Assembly (NCBI RefSeq): GCF_027359675.1
Contig: NZ_CP114786.1
Location: 5,926,501-5,990,500 of the forward strand
Length of the DNA: 64,000 bases
Source: Roseibium sp. Sym1
Lineage (GTDB): Bacteria; Pseudomonadota; Alphaproteobacteria; Rhizobiales; Stappiaceae
Direction of reading: 5' to 3'
A program made the position numbers and the translations under genes. Numbering within the stretch: the first letter of the stretch is position 1; every line of letters begins with the position of its first letter. Shown here in pieces: positions 7,838-16,960 of this stretch. Under the pieces are notes generated by a model, which did not search any database, was not told where the DNA came from, and saw only the letters and a program-made list of their open reading frames with translations.

Positions 7838-8806
7838 ATGATGATGAAACTGAACCTTGCCGGCGCCGTACTGGCGACCAGCATCGCATTCACCGGCGCA
7901 GCCTCCGCGGAGGAGTTCATCACCATCGGTACCGGTGGTGTGACGGGCGTCTACTATCCGACCGGTGGCGCGATCTGCCGCCTGGTCAACAAGGGCCGCA
8001 AGGATCACGGCATCCGCTGCTCGGTCGAATCCACCGGCGGGTCCGTCTACAACATCAACACCGTTCGCGCCGGCGAGCTGGAGTTCGGTGTTGCCCAGTC
8101 GGACTGGCAGTATCACGCCTACAACGGCACCTCGAAATTCGAGGACAAGGGTCCGTTCGAAGGCCTGCGCGCCGTCTTCTCCGTGCATCCGGAACCGTTC
8201 ACCGTCGTTGCCCGCGCCGACAGCGGCATCAAGAACTTCGAGGACCTGAAGGGCAAGCGCGTCAACATCGGCAATCCGGGCTCCGGTCAGCGCGGCACCA
8301 TGGAAGTGCTTATGGAAGCCATGGGCTGGACCAAGGACGACTTTGCCCTTGCCACCGAGCTGAAGGCAGCCGAACAGTCCGCCGCCCTGTGCGACAACCA
8401 GATCGACGCCATGGTCTACACGGTCGGCCATCCGTCCGGTTCCATCCAGGAAGCCACCACCGCATGTGATTCCAACCTGGTGAATGTCGGTGGCGGCGCC
8501 GTCGACAAGCTGGTCGGCGACAACAGCTACTACCGGACAGCGACGATCCCGGGCGGCATGTATCGCGGCAATGACGACGACACGAAAACCTTCGGTGTCG
8601 GCGCCACCTTCATCACCTCCGCCGACGTGCCGGAAGAGACCGTCTACGTGCTGGTCAAGTCGGTGTTCGAAAACTTCGACGCCTTCAAGAAGCTGCACCC
8701 TGCCTTCGCCAACCTGAAGCCGGAAGAAATGGTCAAGGACGGCCTCAGCGCCCCGCTCCATCCGGGAGCGGCGAAATACTACAAGGAACAGGGCTGGATC
8801 GAGTAA
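7838..8806 (+). CDS. TAXI-family TRAP transporter substrate-binding protein
   Basis: The 322-aa product has a signal peptide ending AASA before [27 protein letters not shown], the diagnostic TAXI-family opening. Later motifs include [35 protein letters not shown] and a C-terminal [11 protein letters not shown]. It is a periplasmic receptor that hands its ligand to the fused membrane component encoded next. Characterised TAXI receptors bind glutamate or other carboxylates; this ligand is unknown. Three ATG codons in a row occur at the start, after GAGGGAAGCC. Confidence 0.92.
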   Translation: MMMKLNLAGAVLATSIAFTGAASAEEFITIGTGGVTGVYYPTGGAICRLVNKGRKDHGIRCSVESTGGSVYNINTVRAGELEFGVAQSDWQYHAYNGTSKFEDKGPFEGLRAVFSVHPEPFTVVARADSGIKNFEDLKGKRVNIGNPGSGQRGTMEVLMEAMGWTKDDFALATELKAAEQSAALCDNQIDAMVYTVGHPSGSIQEATTACDSNLVNVGGGAVDKLVGDNSYYRTATIPGGMYRGNDDDTKTFGVGATFITSADVPEETVYVLVKSVFENFDAFKKLHPAFANLKPEEMVKDGLSAPLHPGAAKYYKEQGWIE

Positions 8807-8820
8807 GCCCCGCAACGCTC

Positions 8821-8846
8821 ACGGGCCCGGATTATTCCGGGCCCGT
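8821..8846 (+). terminator. Hairpin between TAXI receptor and permease genes
   Basis: A perfect 10-bp stem ACGGGCCCGG with its complement and the loop ATTATT starts 14 nt after the receptor stop; TTCTG follows. Its place inside the operon suggests partial termination or 3' stabilisation, giving more receptor than permease. Confidence 0.6.
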
Positions 8847-8989
8847 TCTGCTGAGACGGTATGGCACCTTCCACCGGACCGTCCGCGTTTCAACTGACTG
8901 ACATCTGTCCTGGCGGCACCATGACCGACCGGACACGGAATTGCACAGCGCCGGCGCTGTATCTTCAGCCGGAAACCCGGGGGATTTTC

Positions 8990-11614
8990 ATGTCTGACCA
9001 GAATCAGAATAGCGGGCAAGGTCTGTCCGAAGCGGAACTTCAGGAACTCGTTGCCGCCTCCGATTCCGGAGCCAGAAACCCTGCGGGTGCCGTCGGTCTT
9101 CTCATCGCGACGGTCGCGCTGGTCTGGTCCTGTTTTCAGGTTCTGCTCGCTTCCCCGATCGCCAACTATGTCCTGCCCTCGGATCTGATCAACAACAGCC
9201 GCCAGTTTCACCTCGCCTTCGCAATGTTCCTGGCGTTCATGGCCTATCCCGCCTTGAAAAGCAGCCCGCGCCACTACATTCCGGTCCAGGACTGGGTGCT
9301 TGCGCTGTTCGGCGCGTTCATCGCGCTTTACGGCTATTTTTTCTACCACAAGATCGTCAACAATGGCGGCCTGGCCGACGACACCGACAAGTGGTTCGCA
9401 CTGGCGGGTATCGTCGTGCTGTTCGAGGCCGCGCGCCGCGCCCTCGGCCCCGCCATGGCCATCGTCGCCACGGTGTTCCTGCTTTATGTCTTCTTCGGCT
9501 CGTCCGAATGGGTGCCTGAAGTGATCCGCTGGAAGGGCGCTTCGCTGCAAAAGGCGATGAGCCACATGTGGATCACGTCGGAAGGCGTCTTCGGCATCGC
9601 CCTCGGCGTTTCGACGAAGTTCGTGTTCCTGTTCGTGCTGTTCGGCGCACTTCTGGACAAGGCAGGCGCCGGCAATTACTTCATCAAGATGGCGTTCGGC
9701 GCCCTCGGCCACCTCAAGGGCGGCCCGGCCAAAGCCGCAGTGGTCGGCTCCGCCGCCACCGGCCTGATCTCAGGCTCCTCGATCGCCAACGTGGTCACCA
9801 CCGGCACCTTCACCATTCCGCTGATGAAACGGGTCGGCTTCACCTCCGAGCAAGCCGGTTCCGTGGAAGTCGCGTCCTCGGTAAACGGCCAGATCATGCC
9901 GCCGGTCATGGGTGCAGCGGCCTTCCTGATGGTGGAATATGTCGGCATCTCCTACGTCGACGTCATCACCCACGCCTTCCTGCCCGCCGTGATCTCCTAT
10001 ATCGCGCTCGTTTACATCGTGCACCTGGAAGCGGTGAAGCGGAACATGCCGACCATCGGCCACAAGACCGTGTCGACCCTGCGGACCGTCCTTGGCATGT
10101 TCTTCTTCTTCGCCGGCTTCGCGGCGCTGTGTTACGGCATCCAGTATCCGATCGGCTGGATCGTCGCGCTGGTCCCCGAGGGATCCGGCTGGATCCTCGC
10201 CGCACTGGTGGTCCTGGCGTATCTTGCTCTCCTGAAGCTGGCCTCCACGGCGGAAGACCTTCATCCGGACGATCCCAACGCAAAGGAAATCACGCTTCCG
10301 GAGATTTCCGAGATCTACAAGACCGGCCTCTACTACCTGCTGCCGATCGTGGTGCTGGTCTATTTCCTGATGATCGAACAAAAGTCACCGGGCCTTTCGG
10401 CATTCTGGGCAACCGCGCTGCTGTTCGTCATCCTGTTGACCCAGCGTCCGATCAAGACCCTGTTCCGGGGTGAAAACGAACATGTCGAAGCCTTCAAGGC
10501 CGGTATCACCGACCTCGTTCACGGCATGATCGACGGTGCCCGCAACATGATCGGCATCGGCCTTGCGACTGCCACCGCCGGCGTGATCGTCGGCACTGTG
10601 ACGCTGACAGGCATCGGCCAGGTGATGGCCGACCTCGTCGAGTTCGTGTCCGGCGGCAACCTGGTGCTTATGCTCATCTTTGTAGGCATCTTGTCCCTGG
10701 TGCTTGGCATGGGCCTGCCGACGACGGCCAACTACATCGTGGTGTCGTCACTGATGGCCGGGGTCGTGGTCGAACTGGGTGCTCAGTCGGGCCTGATCGT
10801 TCCCCTGATCGCCGTGCACCTGTTCGTGTTCTATTTCGGCATCATGGCGGATGTGACGCCACCCGTGGGGCTTGCGTCCTTCGCCGCCGCAGCGGTGTCG
10901 GGCGGCGATGCGATCAAGACCGGCTTTACCGCCTTCTTCTATTCGCTGCGCACCGTCGCCCTGCCTTTCGTGTTCATCTTCAACACCGATCTGCTTCTGA
11001 TCGATGTCACGGTCACGCAAGGCATCCTGGTGTTCGTCATGGCGACCATAGCCATACTGGTGTTCACCGCCGGAACCATGGGCTATTTCATCACCAAGAG
11101 CCGGATCTACGAGAGCGTCGCCCTGGTTCTGATTGCCTTCGTGCTGTTCAGGCCCGATTTCTTCATGAACCGGATCCAGCCTCCCTTCGAGACGGTCGCG
11201 CCGGCCCAGTTTGTCGAGGCCGTCGGCAATGCGCCTGCAGGCAGCGAGATCCGGATGGTTCTGAGCGGTCCCGATTTCGATACCGGTGACACCACCGAGA
11301 CCCGTATCCTGATCAATCCCGGATCCGAGGACGGCGGCGAGGCCCGGCTGACGGCCCTCGGCCTGACAACCATCGACGAGGACGGCGTCCTCAAGCTGGA
11401 CGAGCCGTTCCCGGGCACACCCTATTTCGATCAGCTGGGCATGTTCGATTTCTATGGCGACGAGCCCGTCGTCGTGAAGGAAGCCAGGGTCGAGGCCGAC
11501 CAGCTACCGAAGGAACTTATCTACATTCCCGGTCTCATTCTCCTCGTCCTGGTCTATCTGCTGCAGCGCAGCCGTGCCGGCCGGGCACCCCGTGAAGAAG
11601 GAGCAACGGCATGA
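8990..11614 (+). CDS. TRAP transporter permease, fused 4TM/12TM (DctQM) subunit
   Basis: The 874-aa polytopic inner-membrane protein is typical of the fused permeases that partner TAXI receptors. The N-terminal small-subunit-like segments (about residues 20-190) are followed by a DctM-type domain with GSAATGLISGSSIANVVTTGTF, VNGQIMPPVMGAAAF and LGMGLPTTANYIVVSSLMAG. A soluble region of about 100 residues near the C-terminus precedes a last helix. It drives ligand uptake with an ion gradient. The start at 8990 (MSDQNQNSG) is chosen over a longer frame because GGGGGA precedes it and the extra residues are unlike the family. Its stop overlaps the usp start. Confidence 0.9.
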   Translation: MSDQNQNSGQGLSEAELQELVAASDSGARNPAGAVGLLIATVALVWSCFQVLLASPIANYVLPSDLINNSRQFHLAFAMFLAFMAYPALKSSPRHYIPVQDWVLALFGAFIALYGYFFYHKIVNNGGLADDTDKWFALAGIVVLFEAARRALGPAMAIVATVFLLYVFFGSSEWVPEVIRWKGASLQKAMSHMWITSEGVFGIALGVSTKFVFLFVLFGALLDKAGAGNYFIKMAFGALGHLKGGPAKAAVVGSAATGLISGSSIANVVTTGTFTIPLMKRVGFTSEQAGSVEVASSVNGQIMPPVMGAAAFLMVEYVGISYVDVITHAFLPAVISYIALVYIVHLEAVKRNMPTIGHKTVSTLRTVLGMFFFFAGFAALCYGIQYPIGWIVALVPEGSGWILAALVVLAYLALLKLASTAEDLHPDDPNAKEITLPEISEIYKTGLYYLLPIVVLVYFLMIEQKSPGLSAFWATALLFVILLTQRPIKTLFRGENEHVEAFKAGITDLVHGMIDGARNMIGIGLATATAGVIVGTVTLTGIGQVMADLVEFVSGGNLVLMLIFVGILSLVLGMGLPTTANYIVVSSLMAGVVVELGAQSGLIVPLIAVHLFVFYFGIMADVTPPVGLASFAAAAVSGGDAIKTGFTAFFYSLRTVALPFVFIFNTDLLLIDVTVTQGILVFVMATIAILVFTAGTMGYFITKSRIYESVALVLIAFVLFRPDFFMNRIQPPFETVAPAQFVEAVGNAPAGSEIRMVLSGPDFDTGDTTETRILINPGSEDGGEARLTALGLTTIDEDGVLKLDEPFPGTPYFDQLGMFDFYGDEPVVVKEARVEADQLPKELIYIPGLILLVLVYLLQRSRAGRAPREEGATA

Positions 11615-12045
11615 CCAAGTCCGTTTTGTGCGCCGTCGATATTCAGCAGGACCACGACACCAAGGTGCTCGAGGTGGCCGACAAGCTGGCCCGTCTGGAC
11701 GATGCCCAGCTCGACGTCATCTCCGTGGTTCCCAATGCCGGCATGAACCTGGTCGCCTCCTATTTCGAAGAGAACTTCCAGGGGCAGATGGTCGAACAGA
11801 CCCGCGAAAAGCTCGTTGCAAAGGTCGGCGCCGTGCTTGGCGACGAGCGCAACAAGGACATCCGCCACCTGGTGACCACCGGCTCGATCTACGAGGAGAT
11901 CCTGGAAGTCGCCAAGAAGACCGGAGCCGACCTGATCGTCATCGGTGCGCACCAGCCGCATTTGAGCGAATACCTGCTCGGCCCGAACGCGGCCCGGGTC
12001 GTGCGCCATTCCAAGGCCTCGGTCTATGTGGTGCGGGACAACTGA
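11611..12045 (+). CDS. UspA-type protein coupled to the TAXI transporter
   Basis: This 144-aa universal stress protein domain starts MTKSVLCAVDI. Its start codon overlaps the permease stop (ATGA), so the two are coupled. TRAP-linked Usp proteins such as Halomonas TeaD bind ATP and tune transporter activity, and this is probably an equivalent. The usual G-x2-G-x9-G nucleotide motif is degenerate: IGAHQPHLSEYLLGP has Gln where the second Gly belongs. ATP binding may therefore differ from canonical UspA. Confidence 0.85.
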   Translation: MTKSVLCAVDIQQDHDTKVLEVADKLARLDDAQLDVISVVPNAGMNLVASYFEENFQGQMVEQTREKLVAKVGAVLGDERNKDIRHLVTTGSIYEEILEVAKKTGADLIVIGAHQPHLSEYLLGPNAARVVRHSKASVYVVRDN

Positions 12046-12125
12046 ACCGGCACACAGTCTGCTGAACCGGCACTCCCTTTGGTGATTGCGTCGAGGCTGC
12101 AGATCACGCGCGCCATCAAACTCCG

Positions 12126-12161
12126 TGTCACCCCGGGTGACCTGTTCAGACCGGGGGTGAC
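12126..12161. terminator. Palindromic repeat/terminator between convergent usp and lysR
   Basis: TGTCACCCCGG is mirrored by CCGGGGGTGACA (one extra base) around a 13-nt loop. It lies between the 3' ends of two convergent genes and could terminate both. The GTCACCCCGGG core is also seen near 62.0 kb, so it is probably a dispersed repeat doing terminator duty. Confidence 0.45.
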
Positions 12162-12203
12162 ACCGGGGTTTCGTGGCATTCGTCACCAATCCGGCGAGAC
12201 CGT

Positions 12204-13091
12204 CTAACCACTTCCCAGCAAAGCTGTTTTCAGCCGCTCGGTTTCACCGCTGAGCGGCCGGCTCTCCGGCCAGGCAATGTAGTAGCCCCTGCCGGTGGCC
12301 AGTTCCCCCCGGTTGAGCGGCACCAGATCCCCTGCAGCAATCTCCTCCCTCAGCAACGGCAAGGCACCGAGCGCGAGCCCCTGCCCTTTCAGCGCACGGC
12401 CGATTGTCTGGTTGTAGCTGGCGCAGGACTGGCCCGGCCAGTCACGGAATTCCGAGCGTCCGCTGCGCTGGATCCAGCCCGGCCAGTCGATCCAGTTGGG
12501 TGCCACACGCGGATAGTGCAGCAGCGGTGGGCGATCCGCCCCCTCCTCCGATTGCACCGCCGCGATGACGGCAGGCGCACCAACGGGCACAACGATCTCC
12601 TGAAACAGGAGCTGCGACACCCAGCCCGGAAAGCGGCCGTCGCCATGCAGGACCACCAGATCGTGATCCGCGCGCAGCAGATCGCCGAGATCGTCGACGG
12701 TCGACAGGTTGAACAGACAGGCCTCGTCCGAAAGGGCGAATTCCTTCAGCTTCGGCTGGAGCCAGAAGGCCGCAAGGGCGGTGACGGAAGCGATCCGGAC
12801 CACTGGCTGGCCGGGCACCTTGACCGCCCGCAGGGCCTGGTCGAGGTAATCGAGCGTCATGCCGGCCTTGTCGGCCAGGTACGTGCCCGCCTCCGTCGGC
12901 ACCAGCCGCCGCCCCGTGCGCTCGAACAGGTCGACGCCGAGCCACTCCTCGAGCTGGCGGATGCGCTTGCTGACCGCAGCCTGGGTGACATACAGCTCTT
13001 CGGCCGCCTCGGTGAAGCTCTGGTGCCGCATGGCGGCCTCGAAGAACACCAGCGTATCAAGGGGCGGCAGGGATTTTCGAAAGCCATACAT
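12204..13091 (-). CDS. LysR-family regulator (GcvA-like)
   Basis: The 295-aa product has an N-terminal winged helix (LPPLDTLVFFEAAMRHQSFTEAAEELYVTQAAVSKRI, about residues 9-45) and a substrate-binding C-terminal domain of about 200 residues with GQGLALGALPLLREEI. The order of motifs fits the GcvA/AmpR branch. It is divergent from the DddP-like gene across 95 bp, the usual arrangement for a LysR protein and its target. AAGGA abuts the ATG, so start spacing is unusual. Confidence 0.85.
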   Translation of the reverse strand: MYGFRKSLPPLDTLVFFEAAMRHQSFTEAAEELYVTQAAVSKRIRQLEEWLGVDLFERTGRRLVPTEAGTYLADKAGMTLDYLDQALRAVKVPGQPVVRIASVTALAAFWLQPKLKEFALSDEACLFNLSTVDDLGDLLRADHDLVVLHGDGRFPGWVSQLLFQEIVVPVGAPAVIAAVQSEEGADRPPLLHYPRVAPNWIDWPGWIQRSGRSEFRDWPGQSCASYNQTIGRALKGQGLALGALPLLREEIAAGDLVPLNRGELATGRGYYIAWPESRPLSGETERLKTALLGSG

Positions 13092-13155
13092 TCCTTCAGG
13101 TTATCCATAAGAGCGATTTTTTCCAGTCTTTTCGCAAAACATGCCCATGGCATTA

Positions 13156-13168
13156 TTCCTTCAAGGAA
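13156..13168. promoter_or_regulatory. Short dyad in the lysR/DddP-like intergenic region
   Basis: TTCCTT-C-AAGGAA is a perfect 13-bp dyad 18 nt upstream of the DddP-like start. The same ATTCCTTCA sequence recurs at 13090 next to the lysR start. It may be a LysR-binding pair, although the AAGGAA arm could simply resemble a ribosome site. Confidence 0.3.
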
Positions 13169-13186
13169 ACCTGGAGCACATTCGAA

Positions 13187-14446
13187 ATGGCTGAACTGGA
13201 CTGGCATGCGGAACGCAGCGATCTTGACGGACTGACCCAACTGGATCGCGCGCCCGCCAACGAGGACATAGACCTCGTCGCCGTGCGCACCTACCGGCAG
13301 CAGCGTGTGCGCGACAAGATGGCCGAATACGGCGTTGACGCGGTGATCCTGTCCGATCCGGTCAACATCCGCTATGCCACCGGCACCCGCAACATGCAGG
13401 TCTTTTCCATGCGCAACGCCGCATCGCGCTACCTGCTCCTGACACAGAACCGTTCGATCCTGTTTGAATTCACCGGCTGCCTGCATCTCGGGCAAGGCTT
13501 CGAGACCGTCGACGAGGTCCGCCCGTCCAAGACCGCCAGTTTCGTTGCCGCCGGCCCGCATATTGCCGAGCGCGAACGCAGCTGGGCGGATGAGATGGCG
13601 GACACGATCTTCGAACTGACCGGGTTGAAGGACGCCGTCGTTGGGCTCGAACGGCTCAACGCGGGAACCGCGATCGCGCTCAAGGAAACAGGCCTGAAAG
13701 TGGTCGATGCCCAGCAGCCGGTGGAGATGGCGCGTGCCATCAAGTCGGCGGAAGAAATGAAATGTGTGATCGCGTCCCTGCGCGCCACTGAAATCGGCGT
13801 CGGCAAGCTGCGCGAGGCGATCCGCCCGGGACTGACCGAAGCCGAACTGTGGTCGGTGCTGCACCAGTCGATCATCGAGCAGAACGGTGACTATGTCGAA
13901 ACGCGGCTGCTCAATGCCGGCGAGCGAACCAATCCGTGGTTCCAGGAAACTTCGGACAATGTCATCGGCGCCAACGAGTTGATCGCGCTCGATACGGACG
14001 TGGTCGGCTGCCACGGCTATTACGCCGACTTTTCCCGCACCTTCCATTCAGGGCCGGACCGGCCGACGGAGATCCAGCGCGAGCTCTACAAGGTCGCCTA
14101 TGAACAGGTGCATTGCAACATGGGCATCCTGTATCCGGGCATGAGTTTCCGCGACTATGCCGACCGGGCCTGGAACATCCCGGAGAAATATTACGCCAAC
14201 CGCTATTATCTTTCCGCCCATGGCTGCGGCATGACCGGGGAATACCCCTATCTCTATCACCACGGCGATTTCCCGGATGCAGGCTATGACGGCATCGTCG
14301 AGCCGGGCATGACGCTCTGTGTCGAGAGTTTCATCGGCGCGGAAGGCGGCAAGGAAGGCGTCAAGCTGGAGCAGCAGGTCCTGGTGACGGAGACCGGCAT
14401 CGAGATCCTGTCCGAGTTTCCGTTCGAGGCGCATCTGATGGCCTAG
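13187..14446 (+). CDS. M24 metallohydrolase, DddP-like (DMSP lyase family member of uncertain activity)
   Basis: The 419-aa product has the creatinase-like N-terminal domain and pita-bread C-terminal domain of M24 proteins. Segments VETRLLNAGERTNPWFQE and EPGMTLCVE resemble the DMSP-cleaving enzyme DddP. All six expected metal ligands are present (D269, D271, D281, H345, E380, E395), at spacings that match DddP as I recall its numbering. Y340 matches DddP Tyr366. The position of the proposed catalytic Asp377 is Gly351, followed by Glu352. It may be a DddP relative with altered chemistry, or another M24 hydrolase such as a dipeptidase or ectoine-hydrolase-like enzyme. A divergent LysR gene probably controls it. 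Confidence 0.72.
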   Translation: MAELDWHAERSDLDGLTQLDRAPANEDIDLVAVRTYRQQRVRDKMAEYGVDAVILSDPVNIRYATGTRNMQVFSMRNAASRYLLLTQNRSILFEFTGCLHLGQGFETVDEVRPSKTASFVAAGPHIAERERSWADEMADTIFELTGLKDAVVGLERLNAGTAIALKETGLKVVDAQQPVEMARAIKSAEEMKCVIASLRATEIGVGKLREAIRPGLTEAELWSVLHQSIIEQNGDYVETRLLNAGERTNPWFQETSDNVIGANELIALDTDVVGCHGYYADFSRTFHSGPDRPTEIQRELYKVAYEQVHCNMGILYPGMSFRDYADRAWNIPEKYYANRYYLSAHGCGMTGEYPYLYHHGDFPDAGYDGIVEPGMTLCVESFIGAEGGKEGVKLEQQVLVTETGIEILSEFPFEAHLMA

Positions 14447-14458
14447 GAAACAAGAGGA

Positions 14459-15118
14459 TCAGGCCCTCAGGGTCAGCGCCAGCGAAAACACGCCGACAAC
14501 AACCAGGCTGACGGCCCACACCCGGTCCAGGTTGAACCAGGCCTTTTGCAGGAAACGCAGCCCGAGCCAGTAATAGACCCCGACGGCAAGCAGGCTGCCG
14601 GCAAGGGCCATGGCCAGCGTGTGCACCGCGGCCACGGCCAATGCAGCACGCATGCCGGCCGACATGAGGGCGCCGGCTGCCTCGTGGCCCGCCTCCGTAT
14701 CGACCGCGCAAATGCCCAGATAGATCGGCACCAGCATCAGCCCGGCCCCGTGGGCAATGGCGACCAGAAAGGACCAGAGGCCGAGTTTTGCCGGCGAGAT
14801 CCGCGCCAGGAACCGGGGATGGCGATTGACGACCAGGAGATAGACACCCAGCCCGATGACGAGGCAGGCAGCGCCGATGCGGATTTCCCGTTCCAGGCTC
14901 ACCAGGGTGATCATCGCCGAAAACGGCAGGAGAATGGCCAGCATTGCCGCCAGATGCCCCGCAGCCAGTGCCAGCAGCGCGCGCAGAAGGGCCATTGCGC
15001 GCTGCTCCATCAGGGCAGCCGACACCGCAAGCGGCCAGCCCATGCCCGGGTTCAAACCGTGATAAAGACCCGATGCGATGACGGCCCACCACAGGGCCGC
15101 CAGACCCGTCTCACTCAA
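14459..15118 (-). CDS. Polytopic membrane protein of the mtoX operon
   Basis: The 219-aa product has about six hydrophobic segments and no recognised enzymatic motif. Notable conserved-looking residues are SGLYHGLNPGMGWPLAV near the N-terminus and AIAHGAGLMLVP in the middle; both histidines could bind a metal, loosely like small metal-ion or sulfite-exporter-type membrane proteins. It begins 3 nt after the methanethiol oxidase stop and is surely cotranscribed, so a role in copper supply to the oxidase or in export of a product is plausible but unproven. It converges with the DddP-like gene 12 bp away. Confidence 0.7.
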   Translation of the reverse strand: MSETGLAALWWAVIASGLYHGLNPGMGWPLAVSAALMEQRAMALLRALLALAAGHLAAMLAILLPFSAMITLVSLEREIRIGAACLVIGLGVYLLVVNRHPRFLARISPAKLGLWSFLVAIAHGAGLMLVPIYLGICAVDTEAGHEAAGALMSAGMRAALAVAAVHTLAMALAGSLLAVGVYYWLGLRFLQKAWFNLDRVWAVSLVVVGVFSLALTLRA

Positions 15119-15121
15119 AAC

Positions 15122-16522
15122 CTAGACCGACGGAAAGCAGAAACTGTCGGTCGAGCAGTCACCGCCCTCAAGCCGGATCTGGTGGGACCGGTAGCCTTCC
15201 GGAAAGTCCACCCAGAAATCCGGATCGAGCGTCAGCCCGCCACCGGCCGTGGCCCGTGCCATCACCATGGCGGCGCCGCCCTCTCCCGGATAGAACTGGT
15301 CGTCCCAGGTGGAATAGAGCGAATTGGTCCAGTAGACCCGCTGGCCGTCCCGGCTGATCTCGACCATCTGCGGTCCGTAACCGAACGTCTTGCCGTTTGG
15401 ATGTTTCGTCTTCTTGACGATACCGCCGATCTCCACCTTGCCGGCCAACGTGGGATTCATCGGATCGGAGACATCATACTGATGCATCTCGCCCGTTCCC
15501 CAGCAGGCCACGTAGAGATACCTGTCGTCGAGACTCAGGTCGATATCCGTCACCAGGGGCGGCACCGCGGAGAAACCTTTCAGGAGGTCCGGAAGGTCCG
15601 CCGGATCGGCCGGCTGCGGGTCGATGGTGATGGTCTTCTTGGCCTCGAAAGTGCCGTCGTCCTTGCGCCACCAGGTGAAGATCGCCCCTTGCAGGTTGGT
15701 CGTGTCGACCACGACACCGCAGAACCCATACTGTTTGGCGGGGTCATGTGCCGGCCGGATTTCCAGGGCCATCTGATGGTTTTCACCCAGATCGATGGTC
15801 TGGATGTTCTTGCGCCCCCGCAGGTCCCAGAAATGGATCTTGTGGCCGTATTTGTTGGACAGAAGATCCTCCGCGACGATGCCGTTCTCGAATTGCGGCG
15901 GCAGTCCCCATTCGGAGGAAACCATGTAGTCGCGCGGCAGGTTCCACCAGAAATCATAGTGCTTGTCCTGGATGCCGCGATCCATCTCGTAGCGGCCGAG
16001 GATGTCGAAGGTCTCGCAATCCATGATGAAGATGCCCGGCGGACCGTCAGTGCCGTCCGGCCCGCCGCCGCCGAGGGTCGAGACATAGATCCCCTCCGGA
16101 CCGCAATGGATGGTGTGCGGGCGGGAATAGCCTGTCTTGGCGAACACTTCTTCCGGTTCGATGATCTTGTGGATCTTCGCCTTCAGCGGCTCCTTCACAT
16201 CGATCACGTAGATGCGCGACGAGCGGATGCCCGGGATGATCAGGTAACGGCGTTCGAGAAAGGCGTGCCCGGTCAGTGGCGACAGGGCCGAAGAACAGGC
16301 ATTCCAGCCGAAGTGATGGAACTCGTCGCCCTTGTTCGGCATCAAAACGGTATGCACGATCTTGCTGTAGTCGGGACTATCGGGATCCACATTGACCACC
16401 GCCAGACCGTCTGGCCGGGAGAAATCCGGACTGAGCATCAGGGTGAAGGCCAGTTTCTCGACCGGTGCTTCCATTGCCATTCTGGCGGTCGGGTAAAAAC
16501 TCGGATCTGGTCTCAAATTCAT
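15122..16522 (-). CDS. mtoX: Methanethiol oxidase (SBP56/selenium-binding protein family)
   Basis: The 466-aa product matches the SBP56 family along its length: GWNACSSAL, RSSRIYVIDV, SRPHTIHCGPEGIYVSTLG, DFWWNLPRDYMVSSEWG, KYGHKIHFWDL, DIDLSLDDRYLYVACWGTGEMHQYDVSDP and PQMVEISRDGQRVYWTNSLYS. Bacterial members oxidise methanethiol to formaldehyde, hydrogen sulfide and hydrogen peroxide, with copper as cofactor. The start at 16522 has GGGAGGACGAC upstream. No Sec signal is visible. The usual SCO1/MauG companions of Hyphomicrobium mtoX are missing here; a membrane protein takes their place. Confidence 0.85.
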   Translation of the reverse strand: MNLRPDPSFYPTARMAMEAPVEKLAFTLMLSPDFSRPDGLAVVNVDPDSPDYSKIVHTVLMPNKGDEFHHFGWNACSSALSPLTGHAFLERRYLIIPGIRSSRIYVIDVKEPLKAKIHKIIEPEEVFAKTGYSRPHTIHCGPEGIYVSTLGGGGPDGTDGPPGIFIMDCETFDILGRYEMDRGIQDKHYDFWWNLPRDYMVSSEWGLPPQFENGIVAEDLLSNKYGHKIHFWDLRGRKNIQTIDLGENHQMALEIRPAHDPAKQYGFCGVVVDTTNLQGAIFTWWRKDDGTFEAKKTITIDPQPADPADLPDLLKGFSAVPPLVTDIDLSLDDRYLYVACWGTGEMHQYDVSDPMNPTLAGKVEIGGIVKKTKHPNGKTFGYGPQMVEISRDGQRVYWTNSLYSTWDDQFYPGEGGAAMVMARATAGGGLTLDPDFWVDFPEGYRSHQIRLEGGDCSTDSFCFPSV

Positions 16523-16960
16523 GTCGTCCTCCCTCAAGCATGACGCATTTCAAGACGGAGTTCCCGCAATCTTTTTGTATTTTGTCGAACTCCCGCCTTC
16601 ATACCGGACGCGGTTGTCCAAGCACGTCGCATCCTTGGCCTCGACCCGCGCCCTTCTCCGGGGAAGCGCTCGGCCTGGTGCAACAGAAAGAGAATGCACC
16701 AACCGCGAGCACAGGTCGATGGAAAAAAGAATCGCTCTTCCGCGACGATCCCGGCATCAGAGACTTCAGCATCAGCACTTTCAGCAAACTGGTTTCAGTT
16801 TCAGATATCTTTGCGCAACAAATTTCCTATGACACAAACGCGACCCTAGGCAATTCCGACTTCACCTCCTATTTGATCGTAAGATTGCGATGGATTATAC
16901 AGTCCACCAAGTCTGCTTTCGTTTCTGTTCAAAGCCCGCCCCGTGCCGGAGACCTGCCTC
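16523..16960. other. Intergenic region between divergent mtoX and yghU
   Basis: There are 438 bases without a convincing gene. The right half (about 16790-16930) is AT-richer and should hold the yghU promoter. No clear operator, terminator or repeat was seen. Confidence 0.5.

Noticed and set aside
13187..14446. Ectoine hydrolase (DoeA/EutD) annotation for the M24 protein
   Set aside because: None of the expected ectoine-catabolism neighbours (eutE/doeB, asnC-ssd-atf) is adjacent, and the VETRLL...RTNPWFQE region is DddP-like; kept only as an alternative.
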